A stretch of 64,000 bases of DNA. Source: Edwardsiella anguillarum ET080813 (GTDB taxonomy: Bacteria; Pseudomonadota; Gammaproteobacteria; Enterobacterales; Enterobacteriaceae). The position numbers and the translations under genes were made by a program. Shown here piece after piece: positions 1-12,188 of the stretch; the first letter of the stretch is position 1; every line of letters begins with the position of its first letter. The stretch spans positions 3,444,314-3,508,313 of the forward strand of contig NZ_CP006664.1 of assembly GCF_000264765.2 (NCBI RefSeq), given 5' to 3'. The notes under the pieces were generated by a model. That model saw nothing but the letters and a program-made list of their open reading frames with translations, did no database searches and was not told the DNA's origin.

Positions 1-15
1 CCGTACGGCGTAAGA

Positions 16-579
16 TCAGTCGGTCAGCGGGATCACCAGCTCACCGGGCTTGACCTCCAGCCCCTTGGCCAGCTTACGGGCGATGGCTTCGGTCTTGCTG
101 TTCTCCGGATTGAGCACATAGGCCGGCTGCTGATCAAAATAGCTGCGCAGGGACTGGTTCAGGTAAGGCGCCAGCGCCTTCATCAGCGTCTCCATTTTTT
201 CCGGCTGCACCTTATAGTCCACCAGCGTTAAATCGCGCAGATAGATGGCGCCCTCATCGCGCTGGTATACCGGCTTGGCGCGCAGCGTCAGCTGCAGTTC
301 GCTCTGCTGGGGGCCCAGAATGGAGCTGATGGCAACGTTGGCATGGCCGCTCAGCGTAATGGTGTTGGGCTCGCTGCGGCCAATCTGGCTGCTGAGCTGA
401 TCCAGCGTGATGCGGGCATCGACCAGGCCGGGGACCCCGATCTGTTTTTCAAACTGGCTGTGCTTATCCAGGTAGGTATTGATCTGCTGCTCGCTGATGC
501 TGTAGCTGGTCAGCTTGTTACAGGCAGTCAGCACCAGACCGGCGGCCAGAACCGCAGCGGTAAACCATAGTTTTCTCAT
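16..579 (-). CDS. yceB: YceB family lipoprotein (DUF1439)
   Basis: The protein is 187 residues, the usual YceB length. It begins with a short hydrophobic signal and a lipobox LTAC whose cysteine is residue 20; Asn follows, which by the Lol rule predicts outer-membrane anchoring. An in-frame ATG 33 codons upstream exists, but the start at 579 is preceded by a GAGG Shine-Dalgarno and makes the lipoprotein signal N-terminal. The family's periplasmic role is poorly defined (DUF1439). In E. coli yceB is followed by grxB and then mdtH; here mdtH comes directly and no grxB lies between. Confidence 0.9.
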   Translation of the reverse strand: MRKLWFTAAVLAAGLVLTACNKLTSYSISEQQINTYLDKHSQFEKQIGVPGLVDARITLDQLSSQIGRSEPNTITLSGHANVAISSILGPQQSELQLTLRAKPVYQRDEGAIYLRDLTLVDYKVQPEKMETLMKALAPYLNQSLRSYFDQQPAYVLNPENSKTEAIARKLAKGLEVKPGELVIPLTD

Positions 580-752
580 GAGTGAAGCCTCGGCGACGGG
601 AACAACCCGATACATAAAACGCTGATTGTGACACAGATAACCGCGGGGAAAAACCGCCGTAACGGGATGAAGCGCCACACAGTACGTATGTTACAGCATA
701 AATGCTTGGGGCTGCGGCGGGGATCGGATAAGACTGAATTCCCGCCGCCGCG

Positions 753-1961
753 TTAGCTTGAGCGGGGCTGGCGCGTGGCGTAGGGCGCCCGCAGTGAAAA
801 CTGCCAGTAGAGCAGCACCAGCGTCAGCAGGCCAATGATCCCCAGCAGTGCCCAGGGAAGCTCGGGCATGGCCAGGCTGCGTCCCATATCATACATCCAG
901 CCGCCGCCGGTGTAGCCGAGGGCGCCGCCCAGCGCCAGCCCGAGGCGGCTGAAGCCCATGTAGCTGCCGCGCGCCCGGGCATCGGCCAGCGAGGCGCTGA
1001 GGGTTTCACGCGCCGGCTCGGCGATAATCGAGCCGAGATAGAAGCAGCAGATCAGCGCAAACAGCGACTGTAGCGTGGTGGTCAGCCCCAGGGGGAACAG
1101 GCTGAGGGTCATCAGCAGCAGGCCGAACATCAGGCGCTGCTCCAGGCTAAAGCGCTTTTCACTCCAGCGGGCGATGGGGTAGAGCAGCGTCAGCGACAGC
1201 GCCGCCTCGATGGCGTACATCCATTTCACCGCCCCCGGTCCGCCGGCGATGTCGTTGACCACGATCGGCAGCATCAGCATGACCTGCACCGCCAGCATAT
1301 AGTAACCGGTGAGGGTGAGCACATAGGTCAAAAAGCGCCGATCGCGCACCACGCGCAGCATGCCTTCACGCACCGGCGTCCGGATGGTCGAAATACGGTA
1401 GGCCGGTAGCAGCCAGGCGTTCCAGGCGGCGGCCAGCACAAAGAGGGCGGCGCCGGCCCAGCATACGTAGTGAAAGTCATAGGCCAGCAGCCAGCTGCCG
1501 ATCAGGGCACCGATCACCGCGCCGGCGCTGTCCTGCATCATCAGCAGGGAGTAGAAGCGGCCACGCTCATGGGGGCGGGTGAGCTTGATCACCAGCGCGG
1601 TTCGCGGGGGATCGAACAGCGTACCGCCCAGGGCGGAAAGCGCGCAGGAGGTCCAGAGGATCCACGGCTCGCTGGCGACGGCCATCGTGGCGAACCCGGC
1701 GGCGCGCAGCAGCATGCCGCTGACGATCATCGGCTTGGCGCCGACGCGATCGGCGATCGCGCCGCCAAAAATGCCCAGCCCCTGCTGCAGCAGCTGGCGC
1801 AGGCCGAGGGCGATGCCGACCATCAGGGCGGCCCAGCCCAGCTGGTCGACAAAGCGGATAGAGATGAGGGGAAAAACGACAAAGAAGCCCAGCACGACCA
1901 GCAGATTATCGATCAGCAGAAAGTACTTCCCCGATCGCCTGGCCTGTAATACCAGCGACAT
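753..1961 (-). CDS. mdtH: Multidrug efflux MFS transporter MdtH
   Basis: A 402-residue inner-membrane major facilitator with about 12 hydrophobic segments, the same length as E. coli MdtH and with its characteristic start [14 protein letters not shown]. The loop after TM2 has the MFS motif around [11 protein letters not shown] (about residues 62-72). MdtH is a proton-driven drug exporter; in E. coli overexpression gives modest quinolone resistance. It is divergent from rimJ across a 317-bp intergenic region, so the two probably have separate promoters there. No frameshift or missing segment is visible. Confidence 0.95.
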   Translation of the reverse strand: MSLVLQARRSGKYFLLIDNLLVVLGFFVVFPLISIRFVDQLGWAALMVGIALGLRQLLQQGLGIFGGAIADRVGAKPMIVSGMLLRAAGFATMAVASEPWILWTSCALSALGGTLFDPPRTALVIKLTRPHERGRFYSLLMMQDSAGAVIGALIGSWLLAYDFHYVCWAGAALFVLAAAWNAWLLPAYRISTIRTPVREGMLRVVRDRRFLTYVLTLTGYYMLAVQVMLMLPIVVNDIAGGPGAVKWMYAIEAALSLTLLYPIARWSEKRFSLEQRLMFGLLLMTLSLFPLGLTTTLQSLFALICCFYLGSIIAEPARETLSASLADARARGSYMGFSRLGLALGGALGYTGGGWMYDMGRSLAMPELPWALLGIIGLLTLVLLYWQFSLRAPYATRQPRSS

Positions 1962-2278
1962 GTTCCACCATTGAGCGCGAGTAAAGCGATAACATACGGT
2001 ACGTTCATTTTCGCCGTTTCACGAAAGCAAAAACAGAGAAATGATAGATTGGCTGAATAAACAGTAAATTGTATGGTCTGGATGATAAGTTGTGGAATAT
2101 AGCGTTAAGCGACCAGCAGATCCGGGAGAAATTACTGAGCATGGAGCGCGTTTGTATATTATAACGCCAGTCAATGACTTACCGACCATGGACAGAGAGG
2201 TTATAGTTATCGGTACGGCGCCGGGGAGCGAGAGGGGGCCGGAACCATTCGATGACGGCAATGCACACGGAGGGATTC
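1962..2278. other. mdtH-rimJ divergent intergenic region
   Basis: 317 bp between divergent genes. The mdtH-proximal half is AT-richer than the flanks and the sequence near 2153-2164 (TTGTATATTATAAC) resembles a -10 region that could serve rimJ. The open frames that cross it run into rimJ out of frame and look random. No operator was recognised. Confidence 0.4.
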
Positions 2279-2863
2279 ATGTTTGGCTACGGCAATGCAG
2301 GCCCGAGGGTTCGCCTGACCACGGATCGGCTGATCGTGCGGCTGGTCAACGAGCGCGACGCGCACCGGCTGGCCGATTACTATGCGGAAAACCGCGACTT
2401 CTTGCGCCCTTGGGAGCCGATTCGCGATGAGAGCCACTGCTATCCGTCCGGCTGGCAGGCTCGGCTGTCGATGATCCGTGAGCTGCAAAAGCAGGGCGGT
2501 GCGTTTTATTTCATCCTGTTGGGCCACGATGAGCAGGAGGTGCGCGGGGTCGCTAACTTCAGCAATGTGCTGCGCGGCGCGTTCCACGCCTGCTTTCTGG
2601 GCTATTCGGTGGCGGGCAAGTGGCAGGGGCATGGGGTGATGTATGAAGGGCTCCAGGCGGCGATTCGCTATATGCAGCGCCAGCAGCATATGCACCGTAT
2701 CATGGCCAACTATATGCCGCACAACCAGCGCAGCGGCGCCCTGCTGCAGCGTCTGGGGTTTGAAAAAGAGGGGTATGCCAAAAACTACCTGTTAATCAAT
2801 GGAAAATGGCAGGATCATGTCTTGACCGCCCTGACGAATCCCGAGTGGACCGTGGGGCGCTGA
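2279..2863 (+). CDS. rimJ: Ribosomal protein uS5 alanine N-acetyltransferase RimJ
   Basis: A GNAT-fold protein of 194 residues that acetylates the N-terminal alanine of ribosomal protein uS5 using acetyl-CoA. The start at 2279 (MFGYGN) matches the E. coli start, and GGAGGGA sits 5 bases before it; the upstream in-frame ATGs lack this. RimJ landmarks are present: the [17 protein letters not shown] block near residue 30-50 and the C-terminal [17 protein letters not shown] block typical of the RimJ/RimL acetyltransferase branch. yceH follows 38 bp downstream on the same strand, so co-transcription is likely. Confidence 0.94.
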   Translation: MFGYGNAGPRVRLTTDRLIVRLVNERDAHRLADYYAENRDFLRPWEPIRDESHCYPSGWQARLSMIRELQKQGGAFYFILLGHDEQEVRGVANFSNVLRGAFHACFLGYSVAGKWQGHGVMYEGLQAAIRYMQRQQHMHRIMANYMPHNQRSGALLQRLGFEKEGYAKNYLLINGKWQDHVLTALTNPEWTVGR

Positions 2864-2901
2864 CGCCGCAGAATGGATGAACGACCTGGAGATAGTCTCG
2901 C

Positions 2902-3552
2902 ATGATTAAACATATTCTTTCCCCGCTAGAGGCGCGCGTCATCGGCTGCTTTTTGGAAAAGCAGATCACGACGCCGGAGCAGTATCCGCTGTCGCTCAAC
3001 GCGCTGACGACCGCCTGTAACCAGAAAACCAATCGCGAGCCGGTGCTGGAGCTGGGCGAGAGCGAGGTGCAAAACGCGCTGGATCTGCTGATCCGTAGGC
3101 ACCGGATCCGCAGCGTGAATGCGCCGGGCAGCCGGGTGGTGAAGTACGAGCACCGCTTCTGCAACTCTGAATTTGGCGATCTGCGCTTTAGCGCGGCAGA
3201 GGTCGCGCTGATTTGCTGCCTGCTGTTGCGTGGCCCGCAGACGCCGGGTGAGCTGCGTACCCGCTGTAACCGCCTGTATGCTTTTGCCGATGTGACCGAG
3301 GCGGAGCAGGCGCTCAATCGCCTGGCGGAGCGTGAGGATGGGCCGTTTGTGCAGCGCCTGGCGCGTGAGCCGGGACGGCGGGAGAGCCGCTATGCCCACC
3401 TGTTCTGCGGCGAGGTGGCGGCGGAGATGCTGCCGTCGGCGCCGCCCGCCGCGCCGGAGGCGCTCGGTGAGAGGGTGGCCGCGCTGGAGGCCGAGGTCGT
3501 CGCGCTGAAGCAGCAGTTGGCCCGCCTGCTGGGCGATGATCAGGCGTCGTAG
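2902..3552 (+). CDS. yceH: YceH family protein (DUF480)
   Basis: The protein is 216 residues (E. coli YceH 215), a soluble DUF480 protein built from two winged-helix-like halves. The N-terminal block [16 protein letters not shown] and the internal [13 protein letters not shown] block are family hallmarks, and the C-terminus is a short coiled coil rich in Ala, Glu and Leu. No firm function is known. It follows rimJ closely. In E. coli mviM lies between yceH and murJ; here that gene is absent. Confidence 0.92.
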   Translation: MIKHILSPLEARVIGCFLEKQITTPEQYPLSLNALTTACNQKTNREPVLELGESEVQNALDLLIRRHRIRSVNAPGSRVVKYEHRFCNSEFGDLRFSAAEVALICCLLLRGPQTPGELRTRCNRLYAFADVTEAEQALNRLAEREDGPFVQRLAREPGRRESRYAHLFCGEVAAEMLPSAPPAAPEALGERVAALEAEVVALKQQLARLLGDDQAS

Positions 3553-3709
3553 CCACGCTTTCGGCCGCGCAGCGCTGGATTAATCGTCGGGTGGTCGGGG
3601 AACTCGCCTTTTGTTACATCCTGCGCTGGCTATTCATCATGGGATAAGTAGACTAGTTGGCCTGTTTTCCCCGCCGCCGCGGCGGGGCCGCAACCCTGAC
3701 GATGAACCG

Positions 3710-5248
3710 ATGAATCTACTTAAATCACTGGCTGCGGTCAGCTCAATGACCCTCTTTTCGCGCGTGCTGGGGTTTGCCCGTGACGCGCTGGTCGCCAGGA
3801 TCTTTGGCGCCGGGATGGCGACCGATGCCTTTTTTGTGGCCTTTAAGCTGCCCAACCTGCTACGGCGGATTTTTGCCGAGGGCGCCTTTTCCCAGGCCTT
3901 TGTGCCGATCCTTGCGGAGTATAAAAACCAGCAGGGCGAGCAGGCGACGCAGACCTTTATCGCCTACGTCAGCGGTCTACTGACCCTGATCCTGGCGCTG
4001 GTGACGCTGCTCGGCATGCTGGCGGCCCCCTGGGTTATCTATGCCACCGCGCCCGGCTTCGCTGATACGCCGGACAAGTTTGCGCTGACCAGCGCGCTGC
4101 TGCGCATTACCTTCCCCTATATCTTGCTCATCTCCTTGGCCTCGATGGCCGGCGCTGTGCTGAATACCTGGAACCGTTTTTCGGTACCGGCCTTTGCGCC
4201 GACGCTGCTGAACGTCAGCATGATCGGCTTTGCGCTGTTTGTGGCGCCGTACTGCCATCCGCCGATCCTGGCACTGGCCTGGGCCGTGCTGGTGGGCGGC
4301 GTGCTGCAGCTGGGTTACCAGCTGCCGCACCTGAAGAAGATAGGCATGCTGGTGCTGCCGCGCCTCAACCTGCACGATCGCGGAGTATGGCGGGTGCTCA
4401 AGCTGATGGGGCCGGCGATCGTCGGGGTTTCCGTCAGCCAAATCTCGCTGATCATCAATACGATTTTCGCCTCTTTCCTGGTCTCCGGCTCCGTATCCTG
4501 GATGTACTATGCCGACCGCCTGATGGAGCTGCCGTCGGGGGTGCTGGGGGTCGCGCTGGGGACTATCCTGCTGCCGTCGCTGGCCAAAAGCTTCTCCTCT
4601 GGCCGTTTGGACGACTATAACCGTCTGCTGGACTGGGGACTGCGCCTCTGCTTTCTGCTGGCGCTGCCCTGCGCCGTGGCGCTGGGGGTGATCGCGAAGC
4701 CGCTGACGGTGGCGCTGTTCCAGTATGGTAAATTCAGCGCCTTTGATGCGGCGATGACCCAGCGGGCGCTGGTGGCCTACTCTATCGGTCTGCTCGGGAT
4801 TATCATGGTGAAGATTCTGGCGCCGGGCTTTTACTCCCGCCAGGATATCAAGACGCCGGTGAAGATCGCCATCGTCACGCTGATCCTGACCCAGGTGATG
4901 AACCTGATCTTTATCGGTCCCCTAAAGCATGCCGGGCTGTCGCTCTCCATCGGCCTGGCCGCCTGCCTGAATGCCGGCCTGCTGTACTGGCAGCTACGGC
5001 GTCAGCGCCTGTTCACGCCGCAAAAGGGGTGGCTGGGATTCCTGAGTAAGCTGGTGCTGGCGGTGCTGGTGATGACGGCGGTGCTCATAGGCATGATGTG
5101 GCTGATGCCGGCGTGGGATATCGGAAATATGCCTTATCGGCTGCTGCGTCTGGTGGGGCTGGTGGTGGCCGGCGCGGTCAGCTACTTTGCAGTGCTGGCC
5201 CTGCTGGGATTCCGCTTGCGCGACTTTACCCGCAGCGCGGTGCTGTAA
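3710..5248 (+). CDS. murJ: Lipid II flippase MurJ
   Basis: Essential inner-membrane flippase that moves lipid II from the cytoplasmic to the periplasmic face for peptidoglycan synthesis. The 512-residue product has the MATE/MVF fold with about 14 membrane segments. The start at 3710 ([13 protein letters not shown]) matches E. coli MurJ; a longer frame from 3611 adds a non-hydrophobic Arg/Pro-rich stretch that overlaps a GC-rich hairpin and is unlikely to be translated. The first helix motif [13 protein letters not shown] carries conserved Arg and Asp residues. The Shine-Dalgarno is weak. The gene ends at a strong terminator shared with argS; the flgN gene that follows murJ in E. coli is missing. 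Confidence 0.95.
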   Translation: MNLLKSLAAVSSMTLFSRVLGFARDALVARIFGAGMATDAFFVAFKLPNLLRRIFAEGAFSQAFVPILAEYKNQQGEQATQTFIAYVSGLLTLILALVTLLGMLAAPWVIYATAPGFADTPDKFALTSALLRITFPYILLISLASMAGAVLNTWNRFSVPAFAPTLLNVSMIGFALFVAPYCHPPILALAWAVLVGGVLQLGYQLPHLKKIGMLVLPRLNLHDRGVWRVLKLMGPAIVGVSVSQISLIINTIFASFLVSGSVSWMYYADRLMELPSGVLGVALGTILLPSLAKSFSSGRLDDYNRLLDWGLRLCFLLALPCAVALGVIAKPLTVALFQYGKFSAFDAAMTQRALVAYSIGLLGIIMVKILAPGFYSRQDIKTPVKIAIVTLILTQVMNLIFIGPLKHAGLSLSIGLAACLNAGLLYWQLRRQRLFTPQKGWLGFLSKLVLAVLVMTAVLIGMMWLMPAWDIGNMPYRLLRLVGLVVAGAVSYFAVLALLGFRLRDFTRSAVL

Positions 5249-5285
5249 ACGTCGGGGCAGCCACAGCCCCGCGATCGCGGTCATC

Positions 5286-5316
5286 AAAAAGCCACCTGCG
5301 GGGCAGGTGGCTTTTT
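5286..5316. terminator. Bidirectional Rho-independent terminator, murJ/argS
   Basis: Perfect 8-bp stem GCCACCTG (5291-5298) / CAGGTGGC (5304-5311) with a 5-base loop, preceded by five A and followed by five T, lying between convergent murJ and argS. The flanking A and T tracts let it work in both directions. Confidence 0.9.
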
Positions 5317-5375
5317 ACTATCGATCGTCAGCCACCGCCGACGGCGGTGGCGAGCGTTGCGGTTCGGCGGCAGCG

Positions 5376-7109
5376 TTACATGCGCTCGACCGTCTTGATC
5401 CCCAGGGTATCCAGACCGGTTTTCAGCGTACGGGCCGTCAGGGCAGCCAGTTTCAGACGGCTGGCGCGCACGCTCTCCTCCTCGGCGTTGAGGATCGGAC
5501 AGGCCTCATAGAAGCTGGAGAACAGGCCAGCAACTTCGTACAGGTAGGCGCACATGACGTGCGGAGTCCCCTCGCGCGCGACGCTCAGGATGGTCTCCTC
5601 AAATTGCATCAGACGGGTGGCCAGCGCCTTTTCACGATCGTCCGTCAGCATAATGGCACCCTGCAGGGCATTTTCATCGATGCCGGCGCGCTTGAAGATG
5701 GAGGCGACGCGGGTATAGGCATACTGCATGTAGGGGGCGGTGTTGCCCTCAAAGGCCAGCATGTTGTCCCAGTCGAAGATATAGTCGGTAGTGCGGTTTT
5801 TGGAGAGATCCGCATACTTGACCGCGCCGATACCGACCACTTCCACCAGCGCCTTCAGCTCGTCGCCGCTCAGCTCCGGGTTCTTGGCGGCGATCAGCTT
5901 GGCGGCGCGTTCGATGGCCTCATCCAGCAGATCGGCCAGCTTGATAGTGCCACCGGCGCGGGTTTTGAACGGCTTGCCGTCTTTACCCAGCATCATGCCG
6001 AACATGTGGTGCTCTAGGCTGACGGAGTCCGGTACATAGCCGGCCTTGCGCACGATGGTCCAGGCCTGCATCAGGTGCTGATGCTGGCGGGAGTCGATGT
6101 AGTACAGGATACGGTTGGCGCCGAGGGTCTCATAACGGTACTTGGCGCAGGCGATATCGGTGGTGGTATACAGGTAGCCGCCGTCCTTCTTCTGGACGAT
6201 CACCCCCATCGGCTCGCCCTCTTTGTTCTTGAACTCGTCCAGGAAGACGACGGTGGCGCCTTCGCTTTCGGTGGCCAGCCCTTTGGCCTTCAGATCGGCG
6301 ACGATCCCCGGCAGCATCGGGTTGTACAGGCTCTCGCCCATGACGTCATCGTCGGTCAGCGTCACGTTGAGACGGTCATAGTTACGCTGGTTCTGACGCA
6401 TGGTGATGTCCACCAGCTTGCGCCACATTTCGCGGCAGTATTCATCGCCGCCCTGCAGTTTCACCACATAGCCGCGCGCGCGCTCGGCAAAGGCCGCGTC
6501 TTCATCGTAGTGCTTTTTGGCTTCGCGGTAGAAGGCTTCCAGATCGGCCAGCGCCATGTCGCCGGTTTCGCTGCTGGCCTGCACCTTTTCCAGGTAGGCG
6601 ATCAACATACCGAACTGGGTGCCCCAGTCGCCGACGTGGTTGGCGCGGATAACGTTGTGGCCGAGGAATTCCAGGGTGCGTACGGCGGCGTCGCCGATGA
6701 TGGTGGAGCGCAGATGACCGACGTGCATCTCTTTGGCGACGTTCGGCGCGGAGTAGTCAACGACGATGGTCTGCGGCTCGACGCGAGCCACGCCCAGGCG
6801 CGGATCGGCCAGCGCGGCGTCGGCCTGCGCGGCCAGCCAGGCGGCATCAAGGAAAATATTGATGAAGCCTGGGCCGGCAATCTCTATCTTGCTGGCGATC
6901 CCATCCAGTGCCAGATTGGCCACTACCTGCTCGGCGAGCTGTCGCGGAGGCAGGCCCATTTTTTTCGCCGCGGCCATAATGCCATTGGCCTGATAGTCGC
7001 CAAACTGGACTTTCGCGGAGGGACGGACCAGGGCCTCGCTGCCGGCCGGCGCACCGGCAGAAACCAGTGCCTGAGTGACTTTATCTGAAATAATTGCCTG
7101 AATATTCAC
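5376..7109 (-). CDS. argS: Arginyl-tRNA synthetase
   Basis: Class Ia aminoacyl-tRNA synthetase charging tRNA-Arg. The length of 577 residues equals E. coli ArgS. The N-terminal Arg-tRNA synthetase add-on domain comes first, then the HIGH-type motif in [14 protein letters not shown] near residue 130, and the non-canonical KMSKS region [13 protein letters not shown] near residue 375, as in E. coli ArgS, which also lacks a standard KMSKS. The DALR anticodon-binding domain ends the protein. In E. coli argS lies beside flhE; here the neighbour is murJ. Confidence 0.97.
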   Translation of the reverse strand: MNIQAIISDKVTQALVSAGAPAGSEALVRPSAKVQFGDYQANGIMAAAKKMGLPPRQLAEQVVANLALDGIASKIEIAGPGFINIFLDAAWLAAQADAALADPRLGVARVEPQTIVVDYSAPNVAKEMHVGHLRSTIIGDAAVRTLEFLGHNVIRANHVGDWGTQFGMLIAYLEKVQASSETGDMALADLEAFYREAKKHYDEDAAFAERARGYVVKLQGGDEYCREMWRKLVDITMRQNQRNYDRLNVTLTDDDVMGESLYNPMLPGIVADLKAKGLATESEGATVVFLDEFKNKEGEPMGVIVQKKDGGYLYTTTDIACAKYRYETLGANRILYYIDSRQHQHLMQAWTIVRKAGYVPDSVSLEHHMFGMMLGKDGKPFKTRAGGTIKLADLLDEAIERAAKLIAAKNPELSGDELKALVEVVGIGAVKYADLSKNRTTDYIFDWDNMLAFEGNTAPYMQYAYTRVASIFKRAGIDENALQGAIMLTDDREKALATRLMQFEETILSVAREGTPHVMCAYLYEVAGLFSSFYEACPILNAEEESVRASRLKLAALTARTLKTGLDTLGIKTVERM

Positions 7110-7387
7110 GGGATTACCTTAAGCTATTCGCACCGGCCGCGCGCGGCGCCGGCGTCGTGAATGTGAAAACCGAATCATGGTCGCCGGGGCATCTCACCCG
7201 GCGGAAAACAGCCGGTCATTATAGGGGAAATCGGCTCCGCCGTCAGCACCCGCCGCACCGCCCCCCTCGATGCGCCTGCGGTGGGATGGATGTTACGCGC
7301 CAGGCAGGGTAGAGTACCCGCCGCGAAGGGGCTCCGCTGGCCGTGCGCGGCGGCGGAGCGCCCCACTGGGGATGAGAGGAGAAAGGC

Positions 7388-7951
7388 ATGAACGGTTTGG
7401 CCGATATTGATGAGCTGCGTGAGCTGGCTGCGGATCTGGTGCGCTTTGAGCAGGCGCTGACGCAGCTGGCATCGGCGCTGTCGCTGGATTTAGCGCACTT
7501 TACGGCGGATCACATTTCGCTGCGCTGCCACCAGACGGAGACCGCCGACCGCTGGCGGCGAGGCTTTTTGCGCCTTGGGACGCTGCTGGCGGAGAATATC
7601 ATCAACGGGCGCCCGATCTGCCTGTTTGATCTGGCGCAGCCGCTGCGGGTAGGCCCCTGGCTTATCGACTGCGTAGAGCTCCCTTATCCCGGGGAAAAAC
7701 GCTACCCGCACCAGGGATGGCAGCACGTTGAGCTGGTGCTGGCGGGGCCGCCGGACACGCTGCACCGTCGGGCGCTGGCGCTATTGCCGGATGAGGCCCT
7801 GCTGGCGCCGGGGATCCGCCTGACCTTCAGCCATCCTCGCGGCGAGGGAGAGCGGCTGCCGAATCCGACGCTGGCGGTCGGCGATCGGCTTACCACCCTA
7901 AAATTCCACCCCTATTCCCTGCGTGAGATCGTCGCCAGCGAGCGGCGCTGA
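7388..7951 (+). CDS. yecM: YecM family protein (VOC-like fold)
   Basis: 187 residues, close to E. coli YecM (188). Conserved blocks are LTADHISLRCHQT-like near residue 38, the ELPYPGEKRYPHQGWQHVE block near residue 97, and a closing TTLKFHPYSLREIVAS. The structure-based family resembles vicinal-oxygen-chelate metalloenzymes, and the conserved His and Glu residues fit a metal site, but no reaction is established. A good Shine-Dalgarno (GAGGAGAAAGG) precedes the ATG. It lies between argS and the PLP enzyme gene, next to cutC as in E. coli. Confidence 0.9.
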   Translation: MNGLADIDELRELAADLVRFEQALTQLASALSLDLAHFTADHISLRCHQTETADRWRRGFLRLGTLLAENIINGRPICLFDLAQPLRVGPWLIDCVELPYPGEKRYPHQGWQHVELVLAGPPDTLHRRALALLPDEALLAPGIRLTFSHPRGEGERLPNPTLAVGDRLTTLKFHPYSLREIVASERR

Positions 7952-7959
7952 CGAGGCCT

Positions 7960-9102
7960 CTACAGCCGGGCGACGGCGTCCGCCATGCGGTCCAGCGCGC
8001 GATCCAGTAGCGCCCTGCGGCAGGCGAAGTTAAGGCGGATAAAGCGTGGCGCGCCGAAGTCGGCGCCGTCGGAGAGGCCCACGCCGGCGCGTTCGAAAAA
8101 TGCCTGTGGGTTGTCGACGGGCAGCGCGCTGGCATCGATCCAGGCCAGATAGGTGCCCGCGGCGCTGACGGTGTGCAGCCCCGGTATCGCGTTGATCCGC
8201 GTTGTGACGCGATCCCGGTTGGCGCGCAGGTAGTCCAGCTGTGCATCCAGCCACGGCTGGCCGTGGCGATAGGCGGCCTCGGCGGCGGCAAAGGCCAAAA
8301 TATCCACCTGTGGCACGATGCCGACGCGGGCGTCGATAAAGCGGCGGCGCAGTTCGGCGTTGGGAATGATGGCGATCGAGGCGCCGAGCCCGGCGATATT
8401 GAACGTCTTTGATGGCGCCATCAGAGTCACGCTGCGCTGGGCGGCGTCGTCGCTCAGGGTGGCGATCGGCGTGTGCCGCACGCTGGGATCCAGCAGCAGA
8501 TCGCAATGGATCTCATCGGAGCAGATCAGCAGATCGTGGCGCTGGGCAAAGGCCAGCTGGGCCTCCAGCTCCTCGCGGCGGTATACCGTGCCGCCCGGAT
8601 TCTGCGGATTACACAGCATGAGCAGGCGCTCCTCGCCGCTGAGGGCCGCCTCGGCCTCGTCCAGCGATATGACCCAGCGGCCATGGCGCAGCGTCACCGG
8701 CATCGGGGTCTGGGCGCGCCCGGCCTGGCGGGCGGACTTCATAAAGGGGGGATAGATCGGATGGGGGGCCAGGGTGCCCTGCGCCGGCGTCGTCAGGGCG
8801 CGCACCGTCAGGTTGAGGCCGCAGACTAGCCCGGGCAAAAAGACCAGCCAGTCGGGCTGTATCGCCCAGCGATAGCGCTGCGCCATGCGGGCGACGAACA
8901 GCTCGCTCAGCGCCTGGGGCGCCATGCCATAGCCAAAGACGCCGTGGGCGATCCGGGCCTGCAGCGCGTCGATCACCGACGGAGGAGAGCGAAAGTCGCT
9001 GTCGGCCACCCAGAGCGGAATTGTGTCCTGCTCCGCATATTTACCCCATTTCTCGCTGTCACTGTGACGGCGGTCGATCACTTCATCGAAATTGAATGTC
9101 AT
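7960..9102 (-). CDS. PLP-dependent C-S lyase/aminotransferase, PatB/MalY family
   Basis: A 380-residue fold-type I pyridoxal-phosphate enzyme. The Schiff-base lysine is in APSKTFNIAGLG near residue 229, and the cofactor-contacting Asp is in LLICSDEIHCDLL near residue 195. CNPQNPGG near residue 162 is the usual substrate/PLP loop and HGVFGYG near residue 54 is a PatB/MalY hallmark. These proteins act as cystathionine beta-lyases (cysteine or cystathionine to thiol, pyruvate and ammonia); E. coli MalY also represses the maltose regulon, but no malI or malX is beside this gene, so a metabolic role is more likely. It converges with yecM, only 8 bp apart, and is divergent from cutC. Confidence 0.88.
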   Translation of the reverse strand: MTFNFDEVIDRRHSDSEKWGKYAEQDTIPLWVADSDFRSPPSVIDALQARIAHGVFGYGMAPQALSELFVARMAQRYRWAIQPDWLVFLPGLVCGLNLTVRALTTPAQGTLAPHPIYPPFMKSARQAGRAQTPMPVTLRHGRWVISLDEAEAALSGEERLLMLCNPQNPGGTVYRREELEAQLAFAQRHDLLICSDEIHCDLLLDPSVRHTPIATLSDDAAQRSVTLMAPSKTFNIAGLGASIAIIPNAELRRRFIDARVGIVPQVDILAFAAAEAAYRHGQPWLDAQLDYLRANRDRVTTRINAIPGLHTVSAAGTYLAWIDASALPVDNPQAFFERAGVGLSDGADFGAPRFIRLNFACRRALLDRALDRMADAVARL

Positions 9103-9316
9103 CGCGATTATCCTTTAGTAGGCTAACTACGTCCCTGAGGCTGAAACCGGTTACTGCCGGAGCGCAGCGCTCTGTCAGCTAGCGCTCCCCGCGGCGCATA
9201 TCGCGCCCGCGTCGCCTACAGAGTAGGCGAGGTGCGGGGATATTCTCAATATTTGGGTTGTGGATATGAGTATTTTTCACATCCGCACCGTTTTGGCTGT
9301 TGATTCGGAGGTTTGA

Positions 9317-10072
9317 ATGCTGACGTTAGAGGTATGCTGCTACTCCTTGGCCTGCGCCGAGATAGCGCAGGCGGCGGGAGCAGACCGCATTGAGCTGTGC
9401 GCTAGCCAGCAGGATGGCGGGATCACCCCCAGCTATGGCACGCTGGTGGGGTGCCGGGAGCGGGTGACCGTGCCCGTGCACCCGATTATCCGGCCGCGCA
9501 GCGGCGATTTCTGCTACAGCGACAGCGAGTTTGCGCTGATGAAATGCGATCTGGCGCTGGTGCGCGATCTGGGGTTTCCCGGCGCGGTGATCGGCCTGCT
9601 GGATGAAGAGGGGCACATTGATCTGCGTCGCATGCGTGAGCTGATGGCGCAGGCCGGCCCGATGGCGGTGACCTTCCACCGCGCCTTCGATATGTGCGCC
9701 AACCCGCTGCTGGCGCTTTCCCAGTTGACCGATCTCGGTATTGCGCGCATTCTGACCTCCGGGCAGCAGCAGACGGCGGAGGCCGGGCTGCCGCTGCTGC
9801 GTCAGCTGCAGCAGGCCAGCCGCGGGCCACTGATCATGGCCGGCGCCGGGGTGCGCCTCTCCAACCTGCATAAATTCAGCGAGATAGGTCTGCAGGAGGT
9901 GCATACCTCCGCCGGTCACAGCGTGCCGTCCACGATGCGCTACCGCAAGGCGGGGGTCAGCATGAGCCATGCGGAGAACGACGAGTTTAGCCACTACTGT
10001 GTGGACGGCGGTATGGTTGAGGCGATGAAGTCTGCGCTGCAGATGATGGAAAACGTCGGCTGCAGCGCCTGA
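9317..10072 (+). CDS. cutC: CutC family protein (copper homeostasis)
   Basis: A 251-residue TIM-barrel protein with the CutC signature start [29 protein letters not shown] block, split by conserved Cys residues, and [14 protein letters not shown] text near residue 118. Historically named for copper homeostasis; in E. coli much of the old cutC phenotype was later attributed to the MicL small RNA made from its 3' end. The Shine-Dalgarno GGAGG lies 6 bases before the ATG. A strong terminator closes the transcript about 60 bp downstream. Confidence 0.93.
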   Translation: MLTLEVCCYSLACAEIAQAAGADRIELCASQQDGGITPSYGTLVGCRERVTVPVHPIIRPRSGDFCYSDSEFALMKCDLALVRDLGFPGAVIGLLDEEGHIDLRRMRELMAQAGPMAVTFHRAFDMCANPLLALSQLTDLGIARILTSGQQQTAEAGLPLLRQLQQASRGPLIMAGAGVRLSNLHKFSEIGLQEVHTSAGHSVPSTMRYRKAGVSMSHAENDEFSHYCVDGGMVEAMKSALQMMENVGCSA

Positions 10073-10130
10073 AGAACGGGTCTCCAGTAGAAGTAAGTAC
10101 GACCTTGTAGCGGAGGGTTCGCTAAAAAGT

Positions 10131-10165
10131 ACGGCCCCACACCTCGCTGGTTGGGGCCCTTTTTT
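10131..10165 (+). terminator. Rho-independent terminator after cutC
   Basis: Stem GGCCCCA (10133-10139) / TGGGGCC (10152-10158) followed by a run of six T. It closes cutC and would also define the 3' end of any small RNA derived from the cutC 3' region. Confidence 0.85.
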
Positions 10166-10178
10166 ATGGCGCGGGTGC

Positions 10179-11953
<1,775 letters not shown>

Positions 11954-12188
11954 CTAGCAGAGAATGCCTTACGGCGGCTATGCGCCATTTCGTCCGGCGC
12001 GCACTCTGTCGGCGCCGCGCCGGGCGCTGTATACTCTGCGCGCAGTCGCGTCAGCTAGCATGGAATTTGCCTTGATTGCAATAGTGTCGAGTGATACAAA
12101 GCTCGACGCGTTGTAAACAAAATAATACGATGCGCCACGGAGACCGCAGTTAATTCAGTTGCCATGACGCTATCGCACAGAGGAAAAA

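Noticed and set aside
2092..2430. 112-codon frame starting before rimJ
   Set aside because: Runs into rimJ out of frame and does not resemble any known family.
3670..3688. GC-rich palindrome before murJ as a terminator of yceH
   Set aside because: Strong stem but no T tract; it is probably just a leader hairpin.
6075..7088. Long frame antisense to argS
   Set aside because: Shadow of argS; no recognisable protein.
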